Under the pieces are notes generated by a model, which saw nothing but the letters and a program-made list of their open reading frames with translations, made no database searches and was not told the DNA's origin. Of a stretch of 64,000 nt of DNA, positions 22,017-38,390 are shown piece after piece. The position numbers were made by a program, and so were the translations under genes. Source of the DNA: Punctularia strigosozonata HHB-11173 SS5 (taxonomy: Eukaryota > Basidiomycota > Agaricomycetes > Corticiales > Punctulariaceae); assembly GCF_000264995.1 (NCBI RefSeq), contig NW_006767437.1, positions 1,347,946 through 1,411,945 of the forward strand, in the 5' to 3' direction. Within the stretch, counting starts at the first letter, position 1. Every line of letters starts with the position of its first letter.

Positions 22017-23969
22017 TCTCTGCGTTAACGCCCCACCACCTCGCCTTCGCCTTCGCCTTCTCCACGACCCATCGCCAGCACCGACCCTCGCAAACGCTCT
22101 AAACATACGCGCTCAAATCTCCGGGCTATCGGAAGGGAGGAACCCGTGACGCGATCATGACCTATCAAACCCGACCTGCACGGCCACGCGCTCAACTGGG
22201 GCGCAGGACGCCGGCCCACCTCCCTATCTCCTCGAAATCTGCCGCATCTGAGATAGCCATCATCCAGGGCATCATCAGAACAAACACGCGCGTCGTGCCC
22301 GTGGGGATCGCACGCAGTCATAATAGCACGTCCATCCGCCGAGTTGCAGGGTTGTATCCCAGCACCCAATGCGGGCCCGCTGTATCAGGGCATTCAGCTG
22401 CGCGTGGCCATGTATAACACAGGGGTAGAGCCTAGCCCCTCGTCCTACGCATCATCAGGCTTCCGTACTCGGAGCACAAGTCAAGAGACGCAAAAAGAAA
22501 CGACATACCATTCGCGGATTGCTCTAGGCTTGAGCTTATGCTTATCTGTGCACACGGGCGGACCGCGGCCGTCGGCGCCTGAGGATCACTTCGAGATCCC
22601 GTTCGCGACCAATATATTATCATACACCGCTTGCGTGTCGGCGAACTCGTTTTCATACCTCGCAGCAAAATAAAAATAAAAATCGCGCACTGCACACCGC
22701 GCCTTCGCAAGCGCTGGAAGCCGTCGACGATCCCCAGCATCGGACCCCACCTCGCCTCCTCCTGCCGGCGTGGACCATATAGTTTTTTGGCATCGGCGTA
22801 GACGCAGAACGATGCTGGGAGTTGTGCAGATCCCCTCGGTGATCCGCGCACACGACCTGGGCGCTTGCTATAGCGATTCCTGTCATCTCCGCCGCCCGCC
22901 ATCATGTTCCTGCGAGTCTGTGATCTCGTTGTGGACAAGAGGGTACCTCTCTTGGGCGCAAACAAAAGAAAGTCGTTCGATGTACAGGAACGAGACTGTT
23001 TTTTGCAGATCGGGACTGGAGTCTGGAGAGCGCACGAGGCTTGCGGTCCTCGGGATTACGTTGGGCTGCAGTAAGTATGGCGTGGCCAGGGTCCTCTCCT
23101 CGGTGCTCAGAGGATATGTCCGTGATGAGCGTCAGTCGAACGATACGTACGTTCCGGCTGATCCGTGGCAAAGGGTGTTCGACTCGAATCGAGCGTGATG
23201 ACGATGAGTCGTTCTGTAGCAACGATGAGTGTTACTGCCGACTCCCCGAGTCTGCACGACGGCCGCACGGCTTTTTTTGGCACGAGCTCGAGGACGCGTG
23301 ACAAACTTCAATAATTCACCACCGACTCGGGTCGGGACCGAAGGTGTAATACGGCTTTCGAAGGGACGTCGTGCTTTTTTTCTCGATGACGGGTATAGAC
23401 GAAGGGGGTGAGTGCGGGACATAAGGGGAGAAGATGTGAGTGAGCACGAGTATGCCAAGATACCGAGTGGTGTCCCTTAATTGTACTCATACATGTTTTC
23501 CTTGGTACTCGTTCAAAGAGGCCTTATGCGAACGAGGCCCTGGGCGATTTACTTCCGCCACTTCCGATCATGGCATCGGTCGTTCGTGTCTTCGTGACGT
23601 CATGTAGCTGGATGCACCACTGCGCGCGCTGTGCTGGTTCTCCCTTCCTTAGCAAAGCCTCCCATCTGAGGAGATGCCGCACGCCTCCACAGTACCACTA
23701 GCATTGCACAGTCCATAGCAGTCGATCATGTCGCTGGATCCGCGTTAGAGGTGTGCAGGTCTTTCGTCAGGCGTGATGTTTACGATGATCATGGCATATT
23801 CGAGACCTTGTTCCGCCCAGTACTCAACTCCTTCGCAGCGTGTTTGTTCACCCAGACCCACCACATCACGTCATAGACGATTCATGCTGGACTGCACGGT
23901 ATATAACAGCTTTTACCCCCCCCCCCCTTCGACGTGCAACATACGAACAATCACAACATCTGCCATATT
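22017..23969. other. Gene-poor stretch of about 2 kb
   Basis: Only short frames on both strands. One possible minus-strand terminal exon (22586-22658) and one 56-codon plus frame from 22904 stand out; neither could be built into a gene. A C-run lies near 23918, just before the SDR gene. Confidence 0.4.
22586..22658 (-). CDS. Possible orphan terminal exon
   Basis: After a T-rich acceptor (TTTTGCTGCGAG) the minus strand reads YENEFADTQAVYDNILVANG, then ISK and a stop at 22586-22588. The composition is protein-like and a GT donor lies 39 bases upstream (..GCGCG|GTGTGC). Preceding exons could not be followed. The family is not recognised; it may be a relic or chance. Confidence 0.22.
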
Positions 23970-25163
23970 ATGCCTCTCGACACTACGAACCCAGCAACTC
24001 TCATGAGCGGTCGCTTCCGCAGAGATCAAATCCCGCCTCTGAAGGGCCGCACTGCCGTCGTGACAGGCGGCAGCGCGGGCATCGGCTACTACGCCGCGCT
24101 CAACCTTGCGCGGGCGGGCGCCAAGGTGCACATCTTGTCCTCCACGCCCGAGCACGGCATGAAGGCCGAGCACGAGATGAACGAGGAGGCGAAGATGGCC
24201 GGCGGATCCGTCACGTTCCACCAGGTTGACTTCGGGGACCTGAGGCAGGTCGATCAGGTCGCGAAAGAGCTTGCGAAGGAGGACCGGCTGGATATCCTGA
24301 TCAACAACGCCGGAGTGGGCCAAGGGCCGCACGGGTTCACGAAGGACGGGCTGGAGTCGCATTTCCAGGTGAGTGAAGAAAAACGCTGAGGCGTATGCGG
24401 TTGCGTTGGAAAGGACGGTTGCGCTCACGTTGGATTCAGGTCAACAACCTCGCGCACTGGCTTCTGACCGTGCGTCTGCTGCCGCTGATGCAGAAGACGG
24501 TGTCGATCGCGCCCCCGGCGTCCGTGCGCATCTGTGATCAATCCTCGGAGCTGCATCGCGCCGCCCCGCCGGATACGCAGTTCGCGAGCAAGGAGGAGAT
24601 CCAGGAGAAGCGCGACCCCAACCGGCTGTAGGCTGATCCCTTTCGCTCGCGCGGTACCGACGTTGGTCCCTAACCGTCTTCTGCAGGTACGGCCGGTCGA
24701 AGCTTGGCATGATCCTCCTCGGACGTCAAATCATCAAACGATACCCCGCCGTGCGAGACAACATCCTCGTTACGGCGGTCCACCCTGGCACGGTCGACAC
24801 CGACCTCCAGGAAGGGTGGGCGGAGACGTACGGCGTCGCGGGCAAGATCGCGGACGTCGTGATGCGGAAGGTGGGCAAGTCCGCGGAGGAGGGCGCCGAG
24901 GCATGTCTGTGGGCGGCGACCAGCACCGACATCACGCCAGAAAACTTTAAGGAGTTCCAGGTGAGGATCTCGGCGTGACGTTGCGCTGATGAAGATGGAA
25001 AGGCTGACCTTGTCTGTCTGTTGGGTAGGGCAACTATTATTCGGAGCCCTATGGAAAGCCCGGGACGGAGACGGACCAGGCGAAGGACGAAGCGTTGGGC
25101 GACAGGTTCTGGGCACTTTGTCAGTTGACGGCGGCGGAGATCCTAGGCGAGCACGTTGCTTGA
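23970..25163 (+). CDS. Short-chain dehydrogenase/reductase (SDR, retinol-dehydrogenase-like)
   Basis: NAD(P)-dependent oxidoreductase with a Rossmann fold. Exon 1 carries GRTAVVTGGSAGIGYYAALN (TGxxxGIG cofactor loop), then HQVDFGDLRQVDQVAKEL and DILINNAGVGQGPHGFTKDG (NNAG). After a GTGAGT..TTCAG intron comes VNNLAHWLLTVRLLPLMQK. The catalytic YxxxK (YGRSK) opens the next exon, after an intron near 24632-24686. NILVTAVHPGTVDTDLQEGW follows, the usual PG motif. The last exon starts GNYYSEPYGKPGTETDQAKD and ends GEHVA, stop 25161-25163. ATG 23970 is used; a second ATG at 24003 would drop eleven residues. The substrate is unknown. Fungal relatives act on lipids or secondary metabolites. Confidence 0.9.
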
Positions 25164-25474
25164 GTTTATCGGGATGATTCTGGGGCATATGTGATCTGGT
25201 GCAGAGAATGTAGAAGAATAATGTATTTTTATGACATTGTGCCGCGCAATCGAGGGGTCGTTCAAGGTTTAGTAGAACATAATCGACACTCAAAGTCGCC
25301 TTGAGCGTTCGCACTGTATCAGCGACATACATAAAATGGAATAACCTTCGATTAAGTTTCGCATAACACGAAGGCAAGCAGGGCGCTTTGTTGCATTACA
25401 TAGATATAGTCAGAATCTTAGGTCGTGACGCTTGCTAGTCTAACGCAGGTCCTTTCGCTATGCATACACATACA

Positions 25475-26435
25475 TCAGTGTATGAAGAGACAGGTGGTCA
25501 TGTGGAACACACCTAATGGAGCTGTCACGTCTTCTTCGTTTACAGCTCGTATAGAGTCAATCCCGAGCTCGTATGATCCATCGATGCCACTATGTCCTCC
25601 AAGCAGGGAAATTCCGACAGACTTGATCTTCCATTTGTTCATGTCCATCTCGCGGGCTTCTTGCAGAACGCCACCTTGAGTGAGAAGGAAGTTATCGAAG
25701 GGTATCTGTGCGGACATTCAACATTCAGGGGTCAATTTAGCAGGGATGTCTAGGGACGCGCGCACGAAAACATCCTCCCATCCGCCGTCTGTCCGCGAGA
25801 AGTATAGTCTGTGCTGCCAGAGATCGGTCGCGAACCAGTCGTCGGTCTGAATGTTGACGAAGTACGAGTTCCGCAAGCGCGGTGTGCCGGCGGCGCGGAC
25901 GCGGAGGGCAAGGTATCGATGTGCGTGAACGTCGTCCAGTATATCACCAAAGAGCGTCGGTCTGTGCTAAGCCGATCATATTGCCTCAATCTCAGAACGA
26001 GGGACAGTGAGCGCAAAGCGTACGTTATTCCTGAACCCAACGTATCCGCTCCGCATCTTGCCTTCCATACCTTCTGGAACTTTCGTCGACAACACACCCC
26101 AGAACTTGGCGGACCACCTCCCCCCGTTCTCTTCCGCGCGTTGTGGGTCCTTGTCGAGGTCGAAGTTGACGGTCGAGCTGCCGCCGATGTCCTTGTCGGA
26201 CATGATATAGTAGTCACCGATATCTTCGGGCGTGTTCATGGTAAACAGCGTTTTGGGGGCACGAGAGGGAGGCTCTACGCCGGACATGCGTGCCACTACC
26301 GAAACGTGAAATCATGTTAGTCTTGAGGTTGCAGATGGCGGAGGTAAAGGAGGGTGTATGCACACTTCCGAAGGCTTGCTCGCGCGCGTATTTCATCGAG
26401 CGGTTTACAAAGAGCGACCATGATTTCGATGCCAT
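25475..26435 (-). CDS. Complex I intermediate-associated protein CIA30 (NDUFAF1-like)
   Basis: Assembly factor for mitochondrial respiratory complex I. Exon 1 from ATG 26435 gives MASKSWSLFVNRSMKYAREQ, a basic start that may target mitochondria. The next exon reads PKTLFTMNTPEDIGDYYIMS, DKDIGGSSTVNFDLDKDPQR and WSAKFWGVLSTKVPEGMEGK, typical of the CIA30 beta-sandwich. The following exon has YLALRVRAAGTPRLRNSYFV and NIQTDDWFATDLWQHRLYFS. The last carries DNFLLTQGGVLQEAREMDMN and KIKSVGISLLGGHSGIDGSY, then ends after AVNEEDVT with a short tail. About three introns are needed. It is divergent from RPT2, with 268 bp between the start codons. Confidence 0.87.
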
Positions 26436-26703
26436 GGTTAATTGCGGTCCTTCCTGAGCGTGGCCAGGTAGAGGGCGAGTTGGGCGTTGACGGTCTAAAC
26501 TCGACGGAATACTGGGGGTGCCTTGGAGGACCCCTTGGTGGCTGTGCCAATTAAGTGACCCCTGGGAAACCTGAGGGGCGCAATAAGCGACGCGCTGACG
26601 CGTTCGTGCTTCTGCTCGTTGTGGCTGAGAGCACTGGAGATCGTTTCCGCTAACACTCACCTCCACCTCCTTCCTCCATTACCTCCCCAACGTGTTTTGA
26701 ATT

Positions 26704-28339
26704 ATGGTGCGCTATACTTGATATGCCTCTCAAATTTGTACGGTTACTGAGACGATCATGTCTATAGGGCCAGACACCCTCCTCCGGCGGCGGGCAGAAC
26801 CCGCAAGGTAACAAGAAACCCGGCGACAACAAGGACCAGAAGAAGAAATGGGAGCCGCCGCTTCCCACTCGCGTCGGGAAGAAGAAGAAGCGCGGGCCCG
26901 CCGCGGCGTCCAAGCTACCGCCTGTGTACCCCGTCACGCGCTGCCGACTCAAGCTGCTCAAGCAGGAGCGCATCAAGGACTACCTCCTAATGGAGGAGGA
27001 GTTTATCGTGAACCAGGAGCGGCTGAAGCCCGCAGACGCTACGAGGGAGGAGAAGAACGAGGAGGACCGGACGAAGGTGGACGACCTGCGGGGAAGTCCG
27101 ATGGCGGTGGGCACGCTTGAGGAAATCATCGACGACGACCATGCGATCATATCGACCGCGAGCGGGCCAGAGTTCTATGTGTCGATCATGTCGTTTGTGG
27201 ACAAGGACCTACTAGAGCCCGGCTGTCAGGTTCTGTTGCATCACAAAAGCCAAAGCATCATCGGCGTGCTGCAGGATGACGCGGACCCGATGGTGAACGT
27301 AATGAAGTTGGACAAGGCCCCGGTGGAGAGCTACGCGGACATTGGAGGATTGGAGCAGCAAATACAGGAGATCAAGGTGACGCCTCATCTCTCCTCTATT
27401 GGCCACCTCTGATCTCTTCGCCTTTCTGTAGGAATCCGTGGAGCTGCCATTGACTCATCCAGAGCTGTACGAAGAGATGGGCATCAAGCCGCCGAAGGGT
27501 GTCATCCTCTACGGCGTACCGGGAACGGGCAAGACGCTGCTTGCCAAAGCCGTCGCGAACCAGACGTCCGCAACCTTCCTGCGCATCGTCGGCAGCGAAC
27601 TGATCCAGAAATACCTTGGAGACGGTCCGAAACTCGTGCGCGAGCTGTTCAGGGTCGCGGAGGAGCATGCGCCTAGCATTGTGTTTATTGACGAAATCGA
27701 TGCTATCGGTACGAAGCGGTCAGTGGCATTGTTGCTTCTTGTTTGCGTCATATTTGTCGCGTGCTCATTGAATTGTTTGCAAAGGTATGATTCTACGTCA
27801 GGAGGAGAGCGTGAAATCCAACGGACAATGTTGGAACTCCTTAACCAACTCGACGGTTTCGACACCCGGGGGGACGTCAAGGTCATCATGGCTACGAACA
27901 AGATCGAGTCGCTGGACCCCGCCCTCATCCGGCCAGGGCGTATAGACCGTAAGATCGAGTTCCCGCTGCCAGACGTGAAGACGAAGAGGCATATATTCAA
28001 GTTCGTTTACTCCTTTGTAACTTACCACGAGGCACGCTGACGAGCTTGTCGTTGCTCCAGGTTGCACACTTCACGCATGTCACTCTCGGAAGACGTTGAT
28101 CTTGAGGAATTCATCATGGCCAAGGATGATCTCTCCGGCGCGGACATCAAGGCCGTCTGTACGGAGGCTGGTCTGCTCGCACTTCGGGAACGACGGATGA
28201 GGGTCAACAAGCAAGATTTCACGACGGCAAGGGAGAGGGTATGTGCTGTTCTTGCTTACTGCCGAGGCTCGGCTGATGCTTGGGCTTGCAGGTGTTGTAT
28301 CAGAAGAAGGAGAGCGTACCGGAAGGCTTGTACCTATAG
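26704..28339 (+). CDS. RPT2: 26S proteasome regulatory ATPase Rpt2 (PSMC1)
   Basis: AAA+ subunit of the 19S base that unfolds substrates and opens the 20S gate. The first coding exon is only the ATG (26704-26706). A GTGCGC..CTATAG intron follows, and exon 2 starts [20 protein letters not shown]. The mature start MGQ fits the N-myristoylation site known for Rpt2. Then [20 protein letters not shown] (coiled coil), the OB-fold, and the Walker [16 protein letters not shown]. Walker B is [14 protein letters not shown]. The second region of homology has [20 protein letters not shown] and [15 protein letters not shown]. The C-terminus is GLYL, giving the HbYX gate-opening motif. Four or more further introns are placed by GT..AG. 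The length is normal for the family. Confidence 0.96.
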
Positions 28340-28928
28340 TTCCTACTGTAATATCTCTCGCTGTTCTCTCCTGCGTATCGATCTTAACGTTCCCGCTCTT
28401 CGTGTGTTCGTGGCCTATGTGGCCGGGGCGCTCAAATGACGCCTGAGGCTCGCTCATCCAGAATACAGACCTTTTGTGCACTATGATCGAGACGATGGCC
28501 CTTCGGAGCTAGTTTATATGTAAGCACCACGACGCAGTAATCTAATCCGTAGACCCGTGACTGAACAGAGATTGTGGACTCCAGTGCACTCTGACCATAT
28601 GTATGCGACACTGGTTGATCAATCATCACTCCACCAACATTACGTTTTGGTCTGTTCGGATCCGCATCGAACCAATGAAATCGCTTGACTGGCGGTACTG
28701 CCAGCGCCCATATGGCTCAGGATCTCGTCACAACGCTCAAAAAGGCTTGGACCGCAGTACAACTCTGTAAAAATAGGATCGCAGCGCGATGTCGTCTTTC
28801 CTGCGTTACCGTACACGGAACTCAAATTGCCATTCGATCCCTGGATCAAGTGTGGCTTGCTTATCTATGCTGCGACTATATAACCCTTTCTCTTGCTTCA
28901 GCTCCCGCTAAAGCCCCCGGAGCCCACC
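28340..28928. other. Intergenic stretch after RPT2
   Basis: 3' flank of RPT2 and promoter side of the dienelactone-hydrolase gene. A TATATAA box-like element at 28876-28882 lies about 50 bp before the start codon. Nothing else was recognised. Confidence 0.4.
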
Positions 28929-30025
28929 ATGGCATCCGTGCTAGTACCATCAAACACTGGCACTGCGCTGGGAGGTCTGGAAGGAACGCCTAGAGGCACT
29001 CAAACACACATCGGGCCTTTTGATACCTATGTTGCCCAGCCGCCCGTTCAGAAGGGGCCCGCTCCAGCAGTTGTCGTCTTTTACGATCAGTTCGGCTTTA
29101 AGGTGTTTATTCCACTAACTGCAAAGTGCTTGAGCTGACTCCGCCCTTATGTAGATCCCAAACGCAAGGCTCATATCTGACATGCTCGCCGAGAAGACTG
29201 GCTTGACCGTCTACTGCCCTGATATATTCGCCGGCGATGGCGTGTCTCCCGATGGTCACAGTGTCGTCGCTGTCGATTCGGAGAGCCACCATAGTCTCAT
29301 CGAAAAGCTTTCTGGTTCGTGAGCGTTTTTCCACGACTGCGATGGCCATCATTGTCTGAGTGCGAGCACAGAGGGCTTCCACCATCACCCCAAGGCACAC
29401 GCCAGCCTGATAACCGACTTTTTGACCGTGTTAAAGCATGAACATGGCCGACTGGCTGCGATCGGGTACGTATTATTCTACCCTGCGATTGTCCCCAGGA
29501 TATGCTGATGACAGGATGATGCAGGTATGGCTGTGGTGGAAAGCATGCCGTGCACTTTATCAGCAGCGGAGTGGCTCAGCTCAAGGCTTCCGTCGTATGC
29601 CACCCCTCTCACGTCTCCTTCGATGATATCTCTCAGATCGAAGAACCTGTCTCATTCGTTTGTGCCGAGCACGATCATGCATTCGACAAGGCTACACGGT
29701 CCGTGCATTCACCTCGAACAGAGGTTTCAGCTGACTCGATGCCCGTGCACTATGGTTTAGAGAGAATGCAGAACAATTCCTCGTCGTCGATCAGCACAAG
29801 GATCATCCGGGCGGCTTCAGTCCTGGGGTCACATCTGCATCCCCCCAAGATGGGCGCCCAGCGGTAAGGCTCAGCAAGGACTTCGAGGCGCAGTTTGTGG
29901 TGTACCCTGGCACTGTGCACGGCTTCGCGATCCGGCCGGACCTAAGCAATCCCGAGACGCGCAAAGCATTCGAAGGCGCATTAGATCAGAGCGTTGCATT
30001 CCTGAAGAAGCATCTTCAGGTCTGA
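28929..30025 (+). CDS. Dienelactone hydrolase family protein, copy 1
   Basis: Alpha/beta-hydrolase of the DLH family (Cys-Asp-His triad), probably a cytosolic ester or lactone hydrolase. ATG 28929 gives MASVLVPSNTGTALGGLEGT, then DTYVAQPPVQKGPAPAVVVF and YDQFGFK. After an intron: IPNARLISDMLAEKTGLTVY, CPDIFAGDGVSPDGHS. The nucleophile Cys is in YGCGGKHAVHF, right after an intron. The acid Asp is in AEHDHAFD and the catalytic His in YPGTVHGFAIRPDL. It ends KKHLQV, stop 30023-30025. Intron positions (before IPNA, before YGCG, after DKATR) match those of copy 2 at 42268-43407, so the two share a recent ancestor. Confidence 0.88.
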
Positions 30026-30324
30026 TTGGGTCAGGGGAACTTCCTGTTTTCACGGGTTTTGAATGAATTGTAATGCCCATATGTTTCCGTTCAATCAGAT
30101 CGGGTTTTGAGAGTACAGCAAATCGTTTTTGCGCTTGCGTAAGGGCTACTAGAACGATATCATGGCTGCAACGAGTCATCCGACGAACAGCGCGAGTAGC
30201 TTTAGCCAGATGGCCATATCACTGTAGCGTCAATCTACAGTCCAATTGGACCCCGAACTACGCGCTAGATAACGGAGTCTCGGCCGATGTGTCGGATAGT
30301 GTATCGGTTAAGTCAATGCTACAG

Positions 30325-32145
30325 CTACACGTCTTGCGCACAGAATACCCTTTTTCGAAATGCCAACTCAGAAAGCTCAGTGTCCATGCGGCCTGATCCG
30401 CTTATCGTTGACCCGATACTTTCGTGAAGGTCGTAGAACAATCGCGATGTCTGAGATAGCAGCCATGTCAATCTGCAACGCATGATCGTGGTGGCGGCGA
30501 CATACGGCAACCGGGTACACGGTCGTCGCCACGCTTGTGATGGGTTAGATGAAGCAGCGTTCAGACTATTTTGCAATAACTCACAAGAGCATGCCATCTG
30601 GCAACACGCGACCTAGAACGTATCGTTGTGAACTCTAAGCTTTGCGCGCAACGCCCAACTTACCAGGCATTGCCAAGTAGACCGCGAGATTTACCGTTTG
30701 TCCAGCTAGTGCCCATGAATCGCGTGTGTATCGATTTGATGGAAGCGACTTACCTAAGATAGCAAAGTAGTATAGGCATCCGTCTCGAAACACGACGAAC
30801 ACTGTGGGCATGAACTGCCTCATGTTCCAAAAGTCGCCAAGTCGCAATGGTCCTTCGTGGATACTGCTGTTTGTCTGGACGAACTTGCAACAAGTAAGCA
30901 AGAAGTATAGAGTTGAGACAGTCACGTCAACGGCCCTGCACAGCGACGCATTAGTCGAGAGCTCGTCATTATACAACCATGACGAGCCATGACGTACGCT
31001 GCCGCGATTGACATGCGATTGAATGAGCTACCGGGGATGGGGGAGGAGGCAAGGCAGCCGCCCAATGGAAGCTCCATGCCCGAAGATGGTTCAACCGCAT
31101 AGGTGCGTATGGCTAGAACAGACCACGCCAGGACCACCTATGCGGTTACGAATGAGGATGTATCAATAAGAAAAGAGCGCGGCGCCTACCAGCACGGAAC
31201 CTAACAGAAGAGCTCATAAGCACCGTCAGCGATTCTACCGAGAAAGAACATACATATATAGAATATTGTTGTGATGACTATTACTATATCGTGTCATTCC
31301 GACTCTCAGCGTGCGGCTACAGTGTGTTGCGGTAGATTACTGACCTTTCCAGATGCCTTTGTATATGGCATTGACCCGCATTAATAACAAAGTCGATCCA
31401 AGCAAGGCGGACGGGGAAAATCCGCCCCTGCATTGTTCTTGTGAGTCTTGAACGTGAAAGAGCCAGTTCCTGCCCTGCTCACACTAGCTGAAGGACACGG
31501 AAATGCGCACAGCTAAGGTACCATGAGCGCTAGATACTCATGCGATAGAAGTTGCCCCGCACAACTGTTGTAAGATGGCGATCCATATTAGTACCCAATA
31601 TTCCTAGAATACTGAATCAACCTAACATGTAGTGGTAGATGAGTCCCCGTTCCGTCTATCGAAGTTTTTCATCCGTCTTGACTTGATTACCACAGTCATA
31701 GAAAGCACGTACAGATTACCATCAAACTATTGATGTGAGTGCTGAACAGGCTTTCTAATATCCAAAGACACTCACCTGAGCACAAGCAAAATATAATATC
31801 TTAAGATCAGGAACAGGACCTTCGTCTTGTTCCATTTCATTCTGTGTACGACGTTCACGGAGAGTCACTCCAATAAGATATATACCATACGTGCGCACCA
31901 ACGTCACCTATTGTCGAATTGTTTCGTGAGTTCGACAAGTGCGAGAGCAATCTATTACCTCAGAGGAGATCGTAAGGATCATATCGTAAACCAGCCAAGT
32001 CAAGCATGCCACTTGGTCATCTCCGATCAGTATTGAAAGAAACGCACGAGAAGATAATCTGCACACCTGTCACATAACTGACGATTTGTATATCTTGTGC
32101 GATGGTGCTGGGTTCAAAGAGGTCTCCACTTAACTGAGAGGCCAT
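30325..32145 (-). CDS. DUF6533-type multi-spanning membrane protein, copy A
   Basis: Agaricomycete family of unknown role with about seven helices. ATG 32145 starts MASQLSGDLFEPSTIAQDIQ, IVSYVT. A 55-nt intron leads to VACLTWLVYDMILTISSEV, the family's N-terminal LxYDxxLT motif. WNKTKVLFLILRYYILLVLR follows. Central exons between 31150 and 31800 were not resolved. Then VVLAWSVLAIRTYAVEPSS, AVDVTVSTLYFLLTCCKFVQ and MPTVFVVFRDGCLYYFAILG (the FRDGxxYF motif), then AGQTVNLAVYLAMP. The end is taken at 30325 (TSRLFYDLHES.. TELSELAF), but it could be 30635. Copy B lies at 45441-47326. Low GC and many small exons make the model tentative. Confidence 0.55.
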
Positions 32146-32865
32146 GCGAGTGACTGAGGGTAAGAACATATGTCGACTCCATGCTTAAGTATACCATGAA
32201 GGCTGTGACACCGTGTAGCTCCAAGAGATGTAGTGATAGTGCCAAGTATATCGCTGCAACGCATGGGTGGACCCTCGAGTTCTGTGTGGCAGTAGTGATG
32301 CATGGCTGTAGACGTGTGACTTTCGTACCGTCAGCAGCGAGCAGAACATCCCCCAAGTGGGGTCGGGTAGGGAGGAACCCAAGGAGAAGGGTTTGCATGA
32401 GACATTACTACTGGAAATAATCAAGTTGCTGTCCTTTCGCCGTGCCGATCCATTGGCAGTAAAGACGGTTTTGGCTCAGAGCGCTAGTCATGTGTCTTCA
32501 ATTGATAGAAGTTGTGTGTCATTTCAATAGCTTTTGCCATAAGTACTTGGTCAAATTTGTGCCGCATAGAACGAAGGCGCAGGGTAGCACCAGAGCTCGT
32601 GGTGTCTGGACTCAAGCTTAGAAGAAGCCATACGTGAACGCACTCGAGTTCTTCCAGCTGGGAGCCAAGCATGACATCATGTTTGCACCTCTCCTCCACT
32701 CACTTCAGCGGACGCCAGCATGCCTCAAATAGTGCTTGTGTCGCTATTGCCTGCGCCCACGTTTTCACCAATCTCAAGATTTCCTTGAGACCCGTCTTCG
32801 AACAAACCGTCGACAAAGATCTCGCATAGCATCATCCTCTTCTCGTTTGTCAAGGCCCACAAGAC
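32146..32865. other. Divergent intergenic stretch, DUF6533-A / GFA gene
   Basis: Upstream region for both neighbours. Short frames on both strands lack family features. Nothing else was recognised. Confidence 0.4.
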
Positions 32866-33837
32866 ATGCCGGTCGACCCCAACGCTCACCCGGACTCGCA
32901 CATGGAGGAGGGGGAGGCGTCCACTATTCCCCACCCGCCTGAGGAGGACCATCCTGATCAGAAACGCGGGAAGAGCTCCTTTCCTTACACAGGATGGGAC
33001 GGACCTATTCCAAGCCAGGCGGGCGGAGACAGGGTATGCATCTAAACAGTGTCACCCTCATTTACATACTTTTTCAACATGCATGTGTAGGAACCGGACT
33101 GGATGAACAAGCCCCCGTACAAGTGGGACAGCAAAGAGTTTGTACCCAAATTTCGGAGTGAATGCTGGTGCGGCGATGGTTCGCGCCGCTTCCCCTCTCT
33201 ATCAAAACTTTCTTCTCATCGTGTTTCTATCGCTTATATAGTTGCTTTCGAGATCAACGGCGACCCTCTTGACGCTAAACACTGTCACTGTCGCCAGTGC
33301 CAGCGCCTGCACGGCGCGCCCTTCCAATGGGCCGTTATCTTCCCGAAAACGTCTGTCCGGCTCGTCAAGAACGACCACAACGCACTCCACTGTTTCTCCA
33401 CCGAAAAGTGCGCCTTTTGTTTACGTTTATCGATATTGGAACTCTGAACTAAAGGGTCTGGATCGTCAAGGCGTACCGGCGAGCACTACGTCCCTTGCAA
33501 AGTATCATGCGATAATTGCCGCTCTCCCTTGTTCGACGAAGGGCGCAATACCGTGTTGGTGTACCCGTCATCCATCCAGTTTGAGGACAACAAAGTACCC
33601 AAGAACTTCATGCCTACCGCGCATATATTCTACAGCCAACGGTGAGTCGAAGCTCAGCCGCATGGGCGCCCCGAGGCTGATTTGCGTGGCTTCAGAGTGA
33701 TGGAAATACCGGATGGCATCCCCAAGTGGACGGGGCACAAAGGCCAGTCAGAGCTCATGGAGGAGATGACTACCGAGGAGAATAAGCTACCGAAATACAA
33801 AGGGCACCGGAAGGAGGGCGAACAACACAACGACTAG
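32866..33837 (+). CDS. GFA/CENP-V-type glutathione-dependent formaldehyde-activating domain protein
   Basis: Small zinc protein of the GFA family; members may react with glutathione adducts, but most are uncharacterised. Exon 1 (ATG 32866) is acidic and Pro-rich: MPVDPNAHPDSHMEEGEAST. Exon 2 has MNKPPYKWDSKEFVPKFRSE, then CWCG, the first zinc motif (CxCG). An intron follows, then FEINGDPLDAKHCHCRQCQR with the CHCxxC motif, and LHGAPFQWAVIFPKTSVRLV. After another intron: GEHYVPCKVSCDNCRSPLFD (CxxC) and NTVLVYPSSIQFEDNKVPKN. The last exon starts VMEIPDGIPKWTGHKGQSEL and ends EQHND, stop 33835-33837. Domain order and spacing are those of the family, with a short charged N-terminal extension. Confidence 0.87.
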
Positions 33838-33998
33838 AGGCACGATCTCCGGGGTCCAGCAACAGTAATTTCACATTTTGTGCCCTATGAACAGTAGAAG
33901 TGGAAGGACAAAGAAAGGATACAAAGGGCAGGGAGTAACACAAGAGAGACATGAGAAGCAGTGGTGTAGGATTAGCGCAATGTATTGTACCAGAGATG

Positions 33999-38390
<4,392 letters not shown>

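Noticed and set aside
22904-23074. 56-codon plus-strand frame starting MFLRVCDLVV
   Set aside because: Short, no homologue recognised, no splice continuation; chance frame is likely.
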